Shown here: positions 38,001 through 46,767 of the stretch, in pieces | Layout of the letters: each line of letters starts with the position of its first letter | How positions within the stretch are numbered: position 1 is the first letter of the stretch | DNA from: Bacteroidales bacterium | GTDB taxonomy: Bacteria > Bacteroidota > Bacteroidia > Bacteroidales > Muribaculaceae | Length of the DNA stretch: 46,940 bases | Assembly: GCA_004554255.1 (NCBI GenBank) | Contig: SFNC01000003.1 | Span: forward strand, 1 to 46,940 | Reading direction: 5' to 3' | Position numbers and translations under genes: made by a program | Notes under the pieces: model-generated | The model's input: only the letters and a program-made list of their open reading frames with translations | Database searches by the model: none | What the model was told of the DNA's origin: nothing

Positions 38001-38792
38001 TCAGTCTTCGTCGTAGTAAGGAATACCGGCTATGCGCAGGTTATTGGCACGGATAAAGTCAAGGATGCCGTCGCGGATACGACCCGGCTCAACGTCTGTC
38101 TCAATGCGCTTAAGAGCATTGTAAAGCGATGTCTGAGTCTGGAATATGTGGCGGTATGCCTTGGCGGCAGACTCGATTTCCGAACCGGAGAAATGGTCCT
38201 TGCGACCCATCAGAACGGCGTTTACGCCATAGTAAACAGCGGGGTTGTGCGCCATAATGATGTATGGTGGAACATTGTTGGAGATGCGTGTGCCGCCTTT
38301 CACGAACACCCATTCGCCGACATGAATACCCTCGTTGAGGATTACGGCATTGGACAGGATGCAGCATTCGCCCACCTGAACCTCACCGGCGATTTTCACA
38401 CCGTTTCCAAGGACTGTGTGCCCGGCGATTACACTGTCGTGACCGATATGGCTCTCGGCCATGATGAAGTTATGGTCACCGATTCGTGTTCCGCCCTCGT
38501 GGTTTACACCGCGGTTGATGATAACCTGCTCGCGGATGATGTTGTTATTGCCGATATAGCAATAAGTGAATCCGCCTTTCCAGCGAAAATCCTGGGGGTC
38601 GGCGCCGACAACAGCACCCTGAAACACCTTGTTGTTCTTACCCATGCGGGTGCCGCGGATAATTGATGCGTAAGGCATGATTTCGCAGCCCTCGTCAATC
38701 TCCACATCCTTGTCAATAAAGGCGAAGGGGTGAATCTTGACGTTCTCGGCAATCTTTGCCGAAGGGTCTACATAAGCTAATTTACTGATCAT
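38001..38792 (-). CDS. LpxA-like left-handed beta-helix acyltransferase
   Basis: The 263-residue product has hexapeptide repeats (about 5-190) and LpxA landmarks: GADPQDFRWKGG, IGNNNIIREQVIINRG, HIGHD (His115 and His118, the latter matching the catalytic His125 of E. coli LpxA) and NVPPYIIMAHNPAVYYGVN. Other active-site positions differ from E. coli: the AGH His is Glu137, and the HQF motif is replaced by Asn153-Glu154. It could be a true UDP-GlcNAc O-acyltransferase or a paralogue with another substrate. No lpxC, fabZ or lpxD is adjacent; it lies 21 nt after the efflux channel gene. Confidence 0.78.
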   Translation of the reverse strand: MISKLAYVDPSAKIAENVKIHPFAFIDKDVEIDEGCEIMPYASIIRGTRMGKNNKVFQGAVVGADPQDFRWKGGFTYCYIGNNNIIREQVIINRGVNHEGGTRIGDHNFIMAESHIGHDSVIAGHTVLGNGVKIAGEVQVGECCILSNAVILNEGIHVGEWVFVKGGTRISNNVPPYIIMAHNPAVYYGVNAVLMGRKDHFSGSEIESAAKAYRHIFQTQTSLYNALKRIETDVEPGRIRDGILDFIRANNLRIAGIPYYDED

Positions 38793-38813
38793 GGTAAATA
38801 ATTTTAAAGGGTT

Positions 38814-40208
38814 TTATCGGCCTCCACCCATGGACTGGTAAAGGGCAACGATGGCCTGGACGCGGTCCAGTTCGGTGTTAATACGGTTCATCTGCGCCGA
38901 CAGCAGGCTCTGCTGTGCGGTAAGCACTTCCAGATAAGTGCCGTTGTCGTAGAGCAGAAGGTCGTTGGTGTACTGCACGGCCTTTTCCAGGTCCTCTACC
39001 TGAATGTCGAGGGAAGCCTTGCGCTCGCCTGCTTTTTCGTAGACGGTGAGGGAGTTGCTTACATCGGCGGCGGCATTGAGCACGGTGCGCTCGAATGCGT
39101 TGAGCTTCATCTGCTGGTTAAGTTTTGCGGCCTCAAGGCGCGCCTTGTTCTGTCCGCGGCTGAAGATGGGAGCCACCAGAGAACCGGCGACATTCCAGAA
39201 CCACTCGCCGGGATTTTGGATAAGCGTTCCGAACGAGTTTGTAAACCCACCGTTGGCAGTGATAGTAAGACCGGGGTAGAAGGCAGCGCGTGCCTGATTG
39301 GTGCTGTAATAAGCAGCTGCCATATCGCGCTCAGCAGCAGCGACATCCGGGCGCATGGCAAGGTATTGCATGGGAACGCCCTGCATCAGCATATCGGGCA
39401 TGGCCAGAGTAGCGTCGGGCGACACTTCAAAGTGTTGCGGCAGGGTGTTTAAGAGCAGCGACATGGAGTTGTCGAGATGATGGCGAGCGACTTCCAGGTT
39501 GGTAACCTGTGCCAGTACGGAACGGTAGTTGGCGTCGGCCTGAACAACACCGGCCTCGGTGATGTTGGCGGATTCCTTGAGGTCGCGCATTGTCTGCACG
39601 CTCTTTTCCCAGAGCAGCGCGGTGCTGCGGCAGAGGCGCAGCTGTGCCTCGGTGGCGGCGATGGCATAATAGCAGTTTGCAACGCCGGAGATTATCTGCG
39701 AGCGCACGGCCTGAGCATAGTCCTCGCTACGCTCCACGGCAACCTGTGCGCCGCGCTTGCTGTTGAGCAGCTTGCCGAATATATCCACTTCCCAGCTTAC
39801 TGTAGCGGGAATCTGGTATGTCCAGTTGTTTGTGGACCCGGGCAGCGAAGTGCCGGAGATGCCGCCGTTGGGGGCGATGGCAACGCTGGGCAGGAACGCC
39901 AGTTTGGCGCCGTTGAGCTGCGCTTTTGCCACACCGACATTAAGCTGGGCATCCTTAAGGTTGGTGTTGTTTACCAACGCGCGATTGATGAGGTCGGCCA
40001 GAACGGGATCGGTAAAGACATCCTCCCACAACATGTTGCCGAAAGCGGCCTTGTCGTACGAGGCCGAATCGTTGCGGGCCTCCACGTATGCCGCGGTGAG
40101 AGCCGTGTTCTGCGGCGTCTCGTATTTCTTGTAAATTCCGCACGAGGTGGCGGCGCCGCCTATTACGGCGCCGGCCACGGTGAGGATTACGGCTTTCTTT
40201 ATTGTCAT
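38814..40208 (-). CDS. RND efflux outer-membrane channel lipoprotein (NodT/OprM family)
   Basis: The 464-residue protein begins with a lipoprotein signal ending ATSC (Cys23). The two OEP repeats appear as DPVLADLINRALVNNTNLKDAQLNVGVAKAQ (N-terminal half) and AAYYSTNQARAAFYPGLTITANGGF (C-terminal half), with the domain start RPDVAAAERDMAA between. TolC-like trimers form the exit duct for RND pumps. It is the third gene of the adaptor-pump-channel operon, 20 nt after the pump. Confidence 0.94.
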   Translation of the reverse strand: MTIKKAVILTVAGAVIGGAATSCGIYKKYETPQNTALTAAYVEARNDSASYDKAAFGNMLWEDVFTDPVLADLINRALVNNTNLKDAQLNVGVAKAQLNGAKLAFLPSVAIAPNGGISGTSLPGSTNNWTYQIPATVSWEVDIFGKLLNSKRGAQVAVERSEDYAQAVRSQIISGVANCYYAIAATEAQLRLCRSTALLWEKSVQTMRDLKESANITEAGVVQADANYRSVLAQVTNLEVARHHLDNSMSLLLNTLPQHFEVSPDATLAMPDMLMQGVPMQYLAMRPDVAAAERDMAAAYYSTNQARAAFYPGLTITANGGFTNSFGTLIQNPGEWFWNVAGSLVAPIFSRGQNKARLEAAKLNQQMKLNAFERTVLNAAADVSNSLTVYEKAGERKASLDIQVEDLEKAVQYTNDLLLYDNGTYLEVLTAQQSLLSAQMNRINTELDRVQAIVALYQSMGGGR

Positions 40209-40228
40209 AGTCGTAATTGTTTTTCGGG

Positions 40229-43200
40229 TTAATTTTCAGCCTCGTCAGCTGTCGATGCAAACTGTTTGAGCTCGTTGCCGATGGTACCTCCGGCTTCCTC
40301 GTCGCTGAACTTGATGGGCGTTATCTTCTCGTTGAGATACTGGAAGGCCACGAACATCGCGGGCACGATGAGAACCTGGAGCACCATACCGATAAGCATA
40401 CCGCCGATAGAACCTGCACCTAAGGCACGGTTACCGTTGGCACCTACTCCGTGCGCGAACATCATGGGCAACAGACCGATAATCAGCGCCAGAGATGTCA
40501 TGAGGATAGGACGCAGACGGGCGGTGGCACCGGCGATGGCCGAGTTGATGATGGACATACCGGTGTGGCGGCGCTCCAGCGCGAACTCAACAATAAGAAT
40601 GGCGTTCTTGGCCAACAGACCGATAAGCATAATCAGCGCGATCTGCAGGTAAACGTTGTTGCTGACGTCGCAGAAGTCGGCGAAGATGAATGTACCCATC
40701 AGACCGAAGGGGATGGAGAGGATTACCGCTAAGGGCAGCACATAACTCTCATACTGAGCCGAGAGCAGCAGGTATACGAACAACAGACACAGTCCGAATA
40801 TGATTCCGGTAGCGCTGCTGGACGACTGGCTTTCCTCGCGGGTCATACCGGCATACTCGTAACCGAAGCCCTGGGGCAGAGTCTGGGCGGCTACGCGGTC
40901 GATTGCGGCGAGAGCCTCACCGGACGAGTATCCTTCGGCGGGGTTACCTGTAACGGATATTGATGTGTACATATTGAAGCGGTTCATAAGGTCGGGACCG
41001 TAAACGCGGCGCAGGCTTACAAAGTTGGAGATGGGAGCCATTTCCATGCCGTTGCGCACCTTGATTTTATTGAGGGTTTCGGGGTTTACACGGTCCTCGG
41101 GAGCGGCCTGCATCATTACACGGTAGATTTTACCGAAGCGGTTGAAGTTCGACACGTACATACCGCCATAGTATCCCTGCAGTGTGGACAGGATTGTCTG
41201 GGGCGAAAGTCCGGCCTGTTTAACCTTTGCGGCGTCAATGTCCACCATGTACATGGGGAAGGTGGGGTTAAATGTGGTGTATGCCATCCGGATTTCCGGC
41301 TGCTGGTTAAGCTGAGCCAGGAAGCCCTGAACCACGCCGAAGAACTCGTTGATGTCGCCGCCGGTCTTGTCCTGCATCTTGATTTCAAAACCGTTTGTAG
41401 CAGAATAACCGGTAATCATAGGCGGTGCGAATGCCACGATACGTCCATCCTTGATGGAGGCGGCGATGCCGTATATCTGTTTCAGAATATTATCAGCGCT
41501 TTCGGCCTCGGAGCGATCTTCCCACGGATCCAGTTTGATAATGAATGCTGCGTATGTGGGGCCCTGTCCGGCGATAAAGCTATAGCCGAGAATCTTCATG
41601 GTGTATTTCACACCGGGAATCTTGAGCAGAGCGGCATCCAGCTTGTCGCAGACCTCCGAGGTACGTTCCTGTGATGTGCCCGGCGGCATATCTACCATGG
41701 CGAACAGCGTACCGGTATCCTCGTTGGGCACCAGGGCGGTGGGGGTGCGGCCCATGAGCCATACCAGAACCACCAGCGAAGCAGCAACGATGCTGAAGGA
41801 AATAACCTTATGGTGTACAAAGAACGATGCGAAGTGCTTGTAAACGCCCAGAAGTTTGCCGAAGCCCTTGTTGAAGCCGGCATGGAAACGTTTGCTGAAG
41901 ATACCGAGGATGGTGATAATGGCGCAGGCGATACCGATAATCAGATGGATAGTGTTGGAGTCGCTGTACCATCCCAGCACCATGAAGGTGATGGTGGCGC
42001 AAAGGAACAGGAAGGTGATAAGGGGATGAATGTTGAGCGTGAGCGAGCGGCGAGCGCGGCGGCCTACTGTACGTCCGGCCTCGCTGTATGCCTCCTTGAG
42101 GCCCTGCTTCAGGCTCTTCTTGTTGCCATTCTCGTCCTTACCGCGCAGGAACACGGCGCAAAGTGTGGGCGAGAGCGTAAGAGCGTTCAGCGCCGACAGA
42201 CCGATGGCGATGGCCATGGTAAGACCGAACTGGCGGTAGAACACACCCGAGGTGCCGGGCATGAACGACACGGGGATGAACACCAGCATCATTACAAGGG
42301 TAATGGACACCAGCGCGCCGGCAATCTCGTCCATAGCGTCAATAGAGGCACGGCGGGCGCTCTTGTAGCCTTCGTCAAGCTTGGCGTGCACGGCCTCCAC
42401 AACCACAATCGCGTCGTCCACCACAATCGCGATAGCAAGCACGAGAGCGGACAGGGTGATAAGGTTGATGGAGAATCCGATGAGGTTCATGAAGAAGAAC
42501 GTACCCACCAGGGCCACGGGGATGGCGATAGCCGGGATAAGTGTGCTGCGGAAGTCCTGCAGGAACACGTATACCACAAAGAACACCAGGATGAATGCCT
42601 CCAGGAGGGTCTTGATAACCTCGTGGATAGAAGCTTCAAGGAAGTCATTGTTGTTCATGGGGATAGCGAACTCCATGCCGTTGGGAAGTTCCTTCTGCAG
42701 GTCGTCCACCACCTTAAGACAGTCGTTGATGATCTGTGTTGCGTTGGAGCCGGCGGTCTGGAACACGATAGCTGATGTAGAGGGCTTGCCGTTAAGAGTG
42801 TTGGCGAAACCGTACTGCACACGGCCCAGTTCAACGTCGGCGACATCGCCGAGGCGGAGCACTTCGCCGTTGCTGTTGGCACGAATCACGATGTCCTCGA
42901 ATTCCTTGGGCTGAGTAAGACGTCCCTTATATTTAAGTGAGTACTGGAACGACTGGTTTCCCTGCTCGCCGAAAGCACCGGGAGCTGCCTCCACGTTCTG
43001 CTCGGCAAGGGCATTGGTAACGTCCGATGGCATCAGATTATACTGGGCCATAACATCCGGACGCAGCCATATACGCATTGAGTAGTCGGCACCGAACGAC
43101 ATCACGTCACCCACACCGCTCACACGCTGCAGGGCGGGGATAACGTTGATTTTCATGTAGTTGTCCAGGAACTGGCCGTCATACTGGCTGTCGGGCGAGA

Positions 43201-43630
43201 ACAATGCCACGGCAAGCAGCATTGATGTCTGGCGTTTCTGGGTAAGCACACCCACACGGGTAACCTCGGCGGGGAGCAGGTTCTGGGCCTTGGCAACACG
43301 GTTCTGCACGTCTACGGCAGCCATGTTGGGGTCGAAGCCCTGTTCAAAGTATACGTTGATGGTAGCCGAACCATTGTTGGTGGCGGTAGACTCCATGTAA
43401 GTCATGCCCTCGGCGCCGTTGATACTCTCTTCAAGCGGCGCAATTACCGAGTTAAGTACGGCCTGGGCGTTTGCACCGGTATAGGTGGTTGTCACCGAGA
43501 TTGTGGGCGGTGCGATATCCGGATACTGGGTCACAGGTAGCGACACCAGTCCGATAAGGCCCAGCAGAAGGATGAAAATGGAAATCACCGTCGACATAAC
43601 CGGGCGGTTGATAAATCTATCTAACTTCAT
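40229..43630 (-). CDS. RND multidrug efflux pump (AcrB/HAE1 family) with enlarged central loop
   Basis: The 1133-residue protein is an inner-membrane proton-driven exporter. It has KLDRFINRPVMSTVISIFI at the start, periplasmic porter domains, the TM4 proton-relay pair in VVDDAIVVVEAV and the TM10 Lys in GLLAKNAILIVEFA. AcrB has about 1050 residues; here about 85 extra lie between TM6 and TM7 (about 505-605), with two added hydrophobic stretches (PLITFLFLCATITFMVLGW and IHLIIGIACAIITILGI). An even number of extra helices would keep the topology. Substrates cannot be predicted. It lies between the adaptor (44 nt) and the channel (20 nt). Confidence 0.95.
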   Translation of the reverse strand: MKLDRFINRPVMSTVISIFILLLGLIGLVSLPVTQYPDIAPPTISVTTTYTGANAQAVLNSVIAPLEESINGAEGMTYMESTATNNGSATINVYFEQGFDPNMAAVDVQNRVAKAQNLLPAEVTRVGVLTQKRQTSMLLAVALFSPDSQYDGQFLDNYMKINVIPALQRVSGVGDVMSFGADYSMRIWLRPDVMAQYNLMPSDVTNALAEQNVEAAPGAFGEQGNQSFQYSLKYKGRLTQPKEFEDIVIRANSNGEVLRLGDVADVELGRVQYGFANTLNGKPSTSAIVFQTAGSNATQIINDCLKVVDDLQKELPNGMEFAIPMNNNDFLEASIHEVIKTLLEAFILVFFVVYVFLQDFRSTLIPAIAIPVALVGTFFFMNLIGFSINLITLSALVLAIAIVVDDAIVVVEAVHAKLDEGYKSARRASIDAMDEIAGALVSITLVMMLVFIPVSFMPGTSGVFYRQFGLTMAIAIGLSALNALTLSPTLCAVFLRGKDENGNKKSLKQGLKEAYSEAGRTVGRRARRSLTLNIHPLITFLFLCATITFMVLGWYSDSNTIHLIIGIACAIITILGIFSKRFHAGFNKGFGKLLGVYKHFASFFVHHKVISFSIVAASLVVLVWLMGRTPTALVPNEDTGTLFAMVDMPPGTSQERTSEVCDKLDAALLKIPGVKYTMKILGYSFIAGQGPTYAAFIIKLDPWEDRSEAESADNILKQIYGIAASIKDGRIVAFAPPMITGYSATNGFEIKMQDKTGGDINEFFGVVQGFLAQLNQQPEIRMAYTTFNPTFPMYMVDIDAAKVKQAGLSPQTILSTLQGYYGGMYVSNFNRFGKIYRVMMQAAPEDRVNPETLNKIKVRNGMEMAPISNFVSLRRVYGPDLMNRFNMYTSISVTGNPAEGYSSGEALAAIDRVAAQTLPQGFGYEYAGMTREESQSSSSATGIIFGLCLLFVYLLLSAQYESYVLPLAVILSIPFGLMGTFIFADFCDVSNNVYLQIALIMLIGLLAKNAILIVEFALERRHTGMSIINSAIAGATARLRPILMTSLALIIGLLPMMFAHGVGANGNRALGAGSIGGMLIGMVLQVLIVPAMFVAFQYLNEKITPIKFSDEEAGGTIGNELKQFASTADEAEN

Positions 43631-43674
43631 TTCTTGATTTTATATAATTTCTGAAATGTGATGATACGTGACGC

Positions 43675-44838
43675 TTATTTTGCCTGCTGCTGAGCCGCGC
43701 GTGCGTCCACGGGCTTGATGGGCATCTTGTCGCGTACGGAGTTGCCTACGCCTTCCACAACAATGCGGTCGCCGGCCTTGAGGCCCGAGGTAACCACGAA
43801 TGTCTGGCCGTCGTTGATGTCAAGCACTTCGATGGGCTGCGAGACAGTGATGTTGCTGTCGTTTACCAGATAAACGAAGCGGCGGTCCTGCTGCTCGTAT
43901 GTTGCCTTCTGGGGGATTACGATAGCGTTTTCGGTGCGCAGGGGAATAACCACCTGTCCGGTAGAACCTGAGCGGAGCATGCCGTTGGTGTTGTCGAAGA
44001 GCGCACGGACGCTTGCGGCACCGGTTGCGTTGTCAATCACACCGCTGACTGTTGCCACGCGTCCGCCCACGGGGTAGAGGTCGCCGTTGGCAAGGCGCAG
44101 CTGTACATCGGGCATCTCGGCCAGGGCCTGGTCAAGAGTCTTGGCGCCGGTGCCGGTCATCTTCAACAGGTCCTTCTCGTTAAGCGAGAAGTAAGCGTAT
44201 ACCTGGCTGATATCGCTGATAGTGGTGAGGGGAGCTCCGGAGGGAGAGGCGAGCGAGCCTTCGCGGTTGGGGATAGAACCCACAACACCGTCGGCGGGAG
44301 CCTTTACCACTGTGTACGACAGGTTTTTCTGTGCCGAAGCCAGGTTTGCCTGAGCGGCACCGACCTGAGCCTTGGCCATGTTAAGGTTATCAACAGCGGC
44401 GGCCCACTGGCTTTCGCTGATGATGTTTTTGTCGCGAAGCATACGTTTGTTCTGCTCCACGCTCTGCGCCGATGCAAGGGCTGCCTGGGCCGCAAGCACC
44501 TGCTGGCGGGCAGCGTCAACGGCAGCCTGGTACTGGATGGGGTCTATGGTGAAAAGAGTCTGACCCTTATGCACGCGCTGACCCTCGTCCACGCAAACCT
44601 TGGTGATGAATCCAGACACCATGGGGCGCACGGCTACGTCGCTTTTACCCTTGATGATGGCGGGATAGTTGCTGTTTAACTCACTGGTGGTTGCCTCTAT
44701 GGTTTCCACTTGCACCTGGGGTGCCTCCTGTTGCTGCTGTTGGGCGGCGTCGGAACCACCCGAGCACGACACTGCCGCGAGCCCAAGGCTCACAGCGCTC
44801 AGCGCCAGTGCGCTGACCGTGATCTTAGCTGATTTCAT
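43675..44838 (-). CDS. RND efflux periplasmic adaptor lipoprotein (AcrA family)
   Basis: The 387-residue protein has a lipobox AVSC (Cys25) and a short poly-Gln linker. The biotinyl-lipoyl halves (VRPMVSGFITKVCVDEGQRVHKGQ and SYTVVKAPADGVVGSIPNREGSL) flank an alpha-hairpin with the QYQAAVDAARQQVLAAQAAL-type sequence. Beta-barrel and membrane-proximal domains follow (ENAIVIPQKATYEQQDRRFVYLV). It bridges pump and channel. It is first in the operon, with a -7 box upstream. No TetR or MarR regulator gene is adjacent. Confidence 0.95.
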   Translation of the reverse strand: MKSAKITVSALALSAVSLGLAAVSCSGGSDAAQQQQQEAPQVQVETIEATTSELNSNYPAIIKGKSDVAVRPMVSGFITKVCVDEGQRVHKGQTLFTIDPIQYQAAVDAARQQVLAAQAALASAQSVEQNKRMLRDKNIISESQWAAAVDNLNMAKAQVGAAQANLASAQKNLSYTVVKAPADGVVGSIPNREGSLASPSGAPLTTISDISQVYAYFSLNEKDLLKMTGTGAKTLDQALAEMPDVQLRLANGDLYPVGGRVATVSGVIDNATGAASVRALFDNTNGMLRSGSTGQVVIPLRTENAIVIPQKATYEQQDRRFVYLVNDSNITVSQPIEVLDINDGQTFVVTSGLKAGDRIVVEGVGNSVRDKMPIKPVDARAAQQQAK

Positions 44839-44915
44839 TTCTTTTTTACTTCGTATGGTTTTATATTTATTGTTTTCGTTTTAAGCACAATTTGGGTTTT
44901 CCACCAAACCAAGTG

Positions 44916-44948
44916 CAAAATTAGTCATTTATTTATAGTCTGTTACAA
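44916..44948 (-). promoter_or_regulatory. Candidate promoter of the RND efflux operon
   Basis: On the minus strand TAATTTTG (44916-44923) is a full -7 match 77 nt before the adaptor start. A CTTG with TTG at 44946-44948 lies 22 nt upstream of it, slightly beyond ideal spacing. In the same intergenic region (44839-45103) a plus-strand TAAATTTG at 44959-44966 could serve the divergent PepSY-like gene. Confidence 0.45.
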
Positions 44949-45103
44949 GCGGAATAGTTAAATTTGGTAAAAGCGGAAAATACACCTAAATTACTCGCCA
45001 TTTTGACCAAAAGCTTGGTAATTTACGGTAATAACACCTATTTCTCAAAACAATCCTGCGCCTAAATCGTTTAATCTATTAAAACTTAACACATTTATAT
45101 GAC

Positions 45104-45544
45104 ATGAAACGTATCTTATTTGCGCTTGTAATTATGATTTTAGGCGTCAGCGCCGTCTCAGCGCACGACACTTATTCGCGCGATGCCTCAGTTCTTCCCG
45201 CCGCCGCGCAGTCTTTCATTTCCAAGAACTTCAAAGCCAAGGTTAACCTTGTTAAAATTGACAGCAAGACTTTCGGCGGCCGCGAATACGATGTCATCCT
45301 CACCGATGGCACGGAAGTTAGTTTCGACAAATCCGGCAACTGGGAGGAGATAGAAGTCGGCAACGGCCGCAGTGTTCCCGATGCGGTTGTCCCCGAGCTC
45401 ACCCGCCGCTTTGTAAAGGCTAACCACAAGGGTACCAGGATTGTAAGCATCGAAAGAGAGCGCCACGGCTACAGCATAGAGCTGTCCAACGGCATTGACT
45501 TCAAGACCGACCGCAACGGAGAATTCAAGCGTTACGACGACTGA
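45104..45544 (+). CDS. Secreted PepSY-like (DUF2874) protein
   Basis: The 146-residue protein has a signal peptide (1-20, VSAVSA-H) and two tandem PepSY-like repeats: LPAAAQSFISKNFKAKVNLVK...YDVILTDGTEVSFDKSGNWEEIE and VPDAVVPELTRRFVKANHKG...YSIELSNGIDFKTDRNGEFKRYD. Such BLIP-like two-repeat proteins are common and often multicopy in Bacteroidales; function is unknown. It is divergent from the efflux operon. Confidence 0.85.
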   Translation: MKRILFALVIMILGVSAVSAHDTYSRDASVLPAAAQSFISKNFKAKVNLVKIDSKTFGGREYDVILTDGTEVSFDKSGNWEEIEVGNGRSVPDAVVPELTRRFVKANHKGTRIVSIERERHGYSIELSNGIDFKTDRNGEFKRYDD

Positions 45545-45558
45545 TTTTATCCTATATC

Positions 45559-46317
45559 TTATAATATGGCCTGCACCTCCTTAAAGGCATAGGTGCGGGC
45601 CTTCCCTTTGTCATCGCTGAGCCCGAACATCCCGTCGGGCGCGACACCGGTTATGCGCGCGTCAAAGACGACGCCGGTGGCGGCATCAAGCCATTTGTAC
45701 TTTTTTCCGTCGAAACGCCACAGCCGGCGGTGATACTCGTCGGAAAGACGCGCCAAATCCGGGGCGGCAACATAGGCATCTACATCCTGCACTATCTGCC
45801 CGCATACATCTCCGACAACCTTTTCCACATCAAACTCCCTACCCGTCAACTGCTTAAGCGACACAGGATTAGGAGCATCGCTGACAAAGACCGTCTGGTT
45901 TAGATTCACGCCTATTCCCACAATCATCCGCCCCAGCATTTGCCCGGCAAGGGAGTTTTCTATGAGTATCCCGCATAATTTGCGGTCTCCCACATAAATG
46001 TCATTGGGCCATTTAATCATAACAGAATCCCCGGATCCGAGAGAGTGCTCCAGTGCGCGGCAAATCGCCACGGATACAGCCATTGACAGCTCGAACTGCC
46101 GCCGTGCCGGCCATTTTTCAGGTCTGAGAATCAGCGAAAAAGTGGCGTTCAGACCCGGCGCGCTTTCCCACGTGTTGCCGCGCTGGCCGCGTCCGGCGGT
46201 CTGCGAGATGGCGCGTACAGCCGTGCCGTGCCCGGCCGATTCGCCAAGCCCGGCGGCCGTGGTATTCGTTGATGCTAATTCCGCGTAGGTCAGTATTTTA
46301 ACCTGCGGCTTATTCAT
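45559..46317 (-). CDS. birA: Biotin--[acetyl-CoA-carboxylase] ligase
   Basis: The 252-residue enzyme adenylates biotin and transfers it to carboxylase biotin domains. Motifs seen are the ATP/biotin loop TAGRGQRGNTWES, the IKWPNDIYVGDRKLCGILIE active-site segment with its catalytic Lys, and IVGIGVNLNQ. It has no N-terminal helix-turn-helix, so it should not repress transcription. Its start overlaps the tsaE end by 8 nt. Confidence 0.94.
   Translation of the reverse strand: MNKPQVKILTYAELASTNTTAAGLGESAGHGTAVRAISQTAGRGQRGNTWESAPGLNATFSLILRPEKWPARRQFELSMAVSVAICRALEHSLGSGDSVMIKWPNDIYVGDRKLCGILIENSLAGQMLGRMIVGIGVNLNQTVFVSDAPNPVSLKQLTGREFDVEKVVGDVCGQIVQDVDAYVAAPDLARLSDEYHRRLWRFDGKKYKWLDAATGVVFDARITGVAPDGMFGLSDDKGKARTYAFKEVQAIL
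45568..45601 (+). terminator. Possible terminator hairpin overlapping the birA 3' end
   Basis: GGCCTGCACCT (45568-45578) pairs with AGGTGCGGGCC (45591-45601), with one mismatch and a 12-nt loop. It lies 24 nt after the PepSY-like stop but inside birA coding sequence. The following TTCCCTTTG is a weak T-tract. Confidence 0.35.
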
Positions 46318-46735
46318 CGCCTACAGTGATGGTGCGCGAGTCGTCGTCGTTAACGGTGATAGTTACGGGGACAGTGTCGTCCGGCAGCATCTCGCTGATA
46401 CGCTCGGGCCACTCCAGCAGACAGAGGGCACCACTGTCAAAATAATCCTCAATGCCTATGTCCATAGCCTCGTCCAGCGACTCAATTCGGTATAAATCAA
46501 AATGATATATCAGCTCGGCTGTGGTATCCGACCGATATTCGTTTACAATACTGAACGACGGCGAGTTGACAATGTCATCCTCAACGCCCAGCGCGCGCGT
46601 CAGGGCATTTATAAATGTAGTTTTTCCGGCGCCCATTTCGCCATAAAAAGCGTAAACGGTCTCATCGCCCATATTTTCTACAAAAGTCTGCGCGGCAGCG
46701 GCTAAATCCGCGATGCCATTTACCTGTATTTTCAT
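46310..46735 (-). CDS. tsaE: tRNA threonylcarbamoyladenosine biosynthesis ATPase TsaE
   Basis: The 141-residue protein has the P-loop GEMGAGKTTFINAL (32-45), the switch-like SPSFSIVNEY and YHFDLYRI segments, and LCLLEWPERI, all typical of TsaE. It powers the TsaB-TsaD complex that makes t6A on tRNAs. It lies between a phospholipase A gene (32 nt upstream) and birA (8-nt overlap). Confidence 0.94.
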   Translation of the reverse strand: MKIQVNGIADLAAAAQTFVENMGDETVYAFYGEMGAGKTTFINALTRALGVEDDIVNSPSFSIVNEYRSDTTAELIYHFDLYRIESLDEAMDIGIEDYFDSGALCLLEWPERISEMLPDDTVPVTITVNDDDSRTITVGDE

Positions 46736-46767
46736 TGCAATAGTCTGTTATTTTTGTATCAGTCCGG

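Noticed and set aside
41810-42775. 321-residue His/Gln/Glu-rich open frame antisense to the RND pump
   Set aside because: Its composition reflects the reverse complement of membrane-helix codons; the pump frame is certain.
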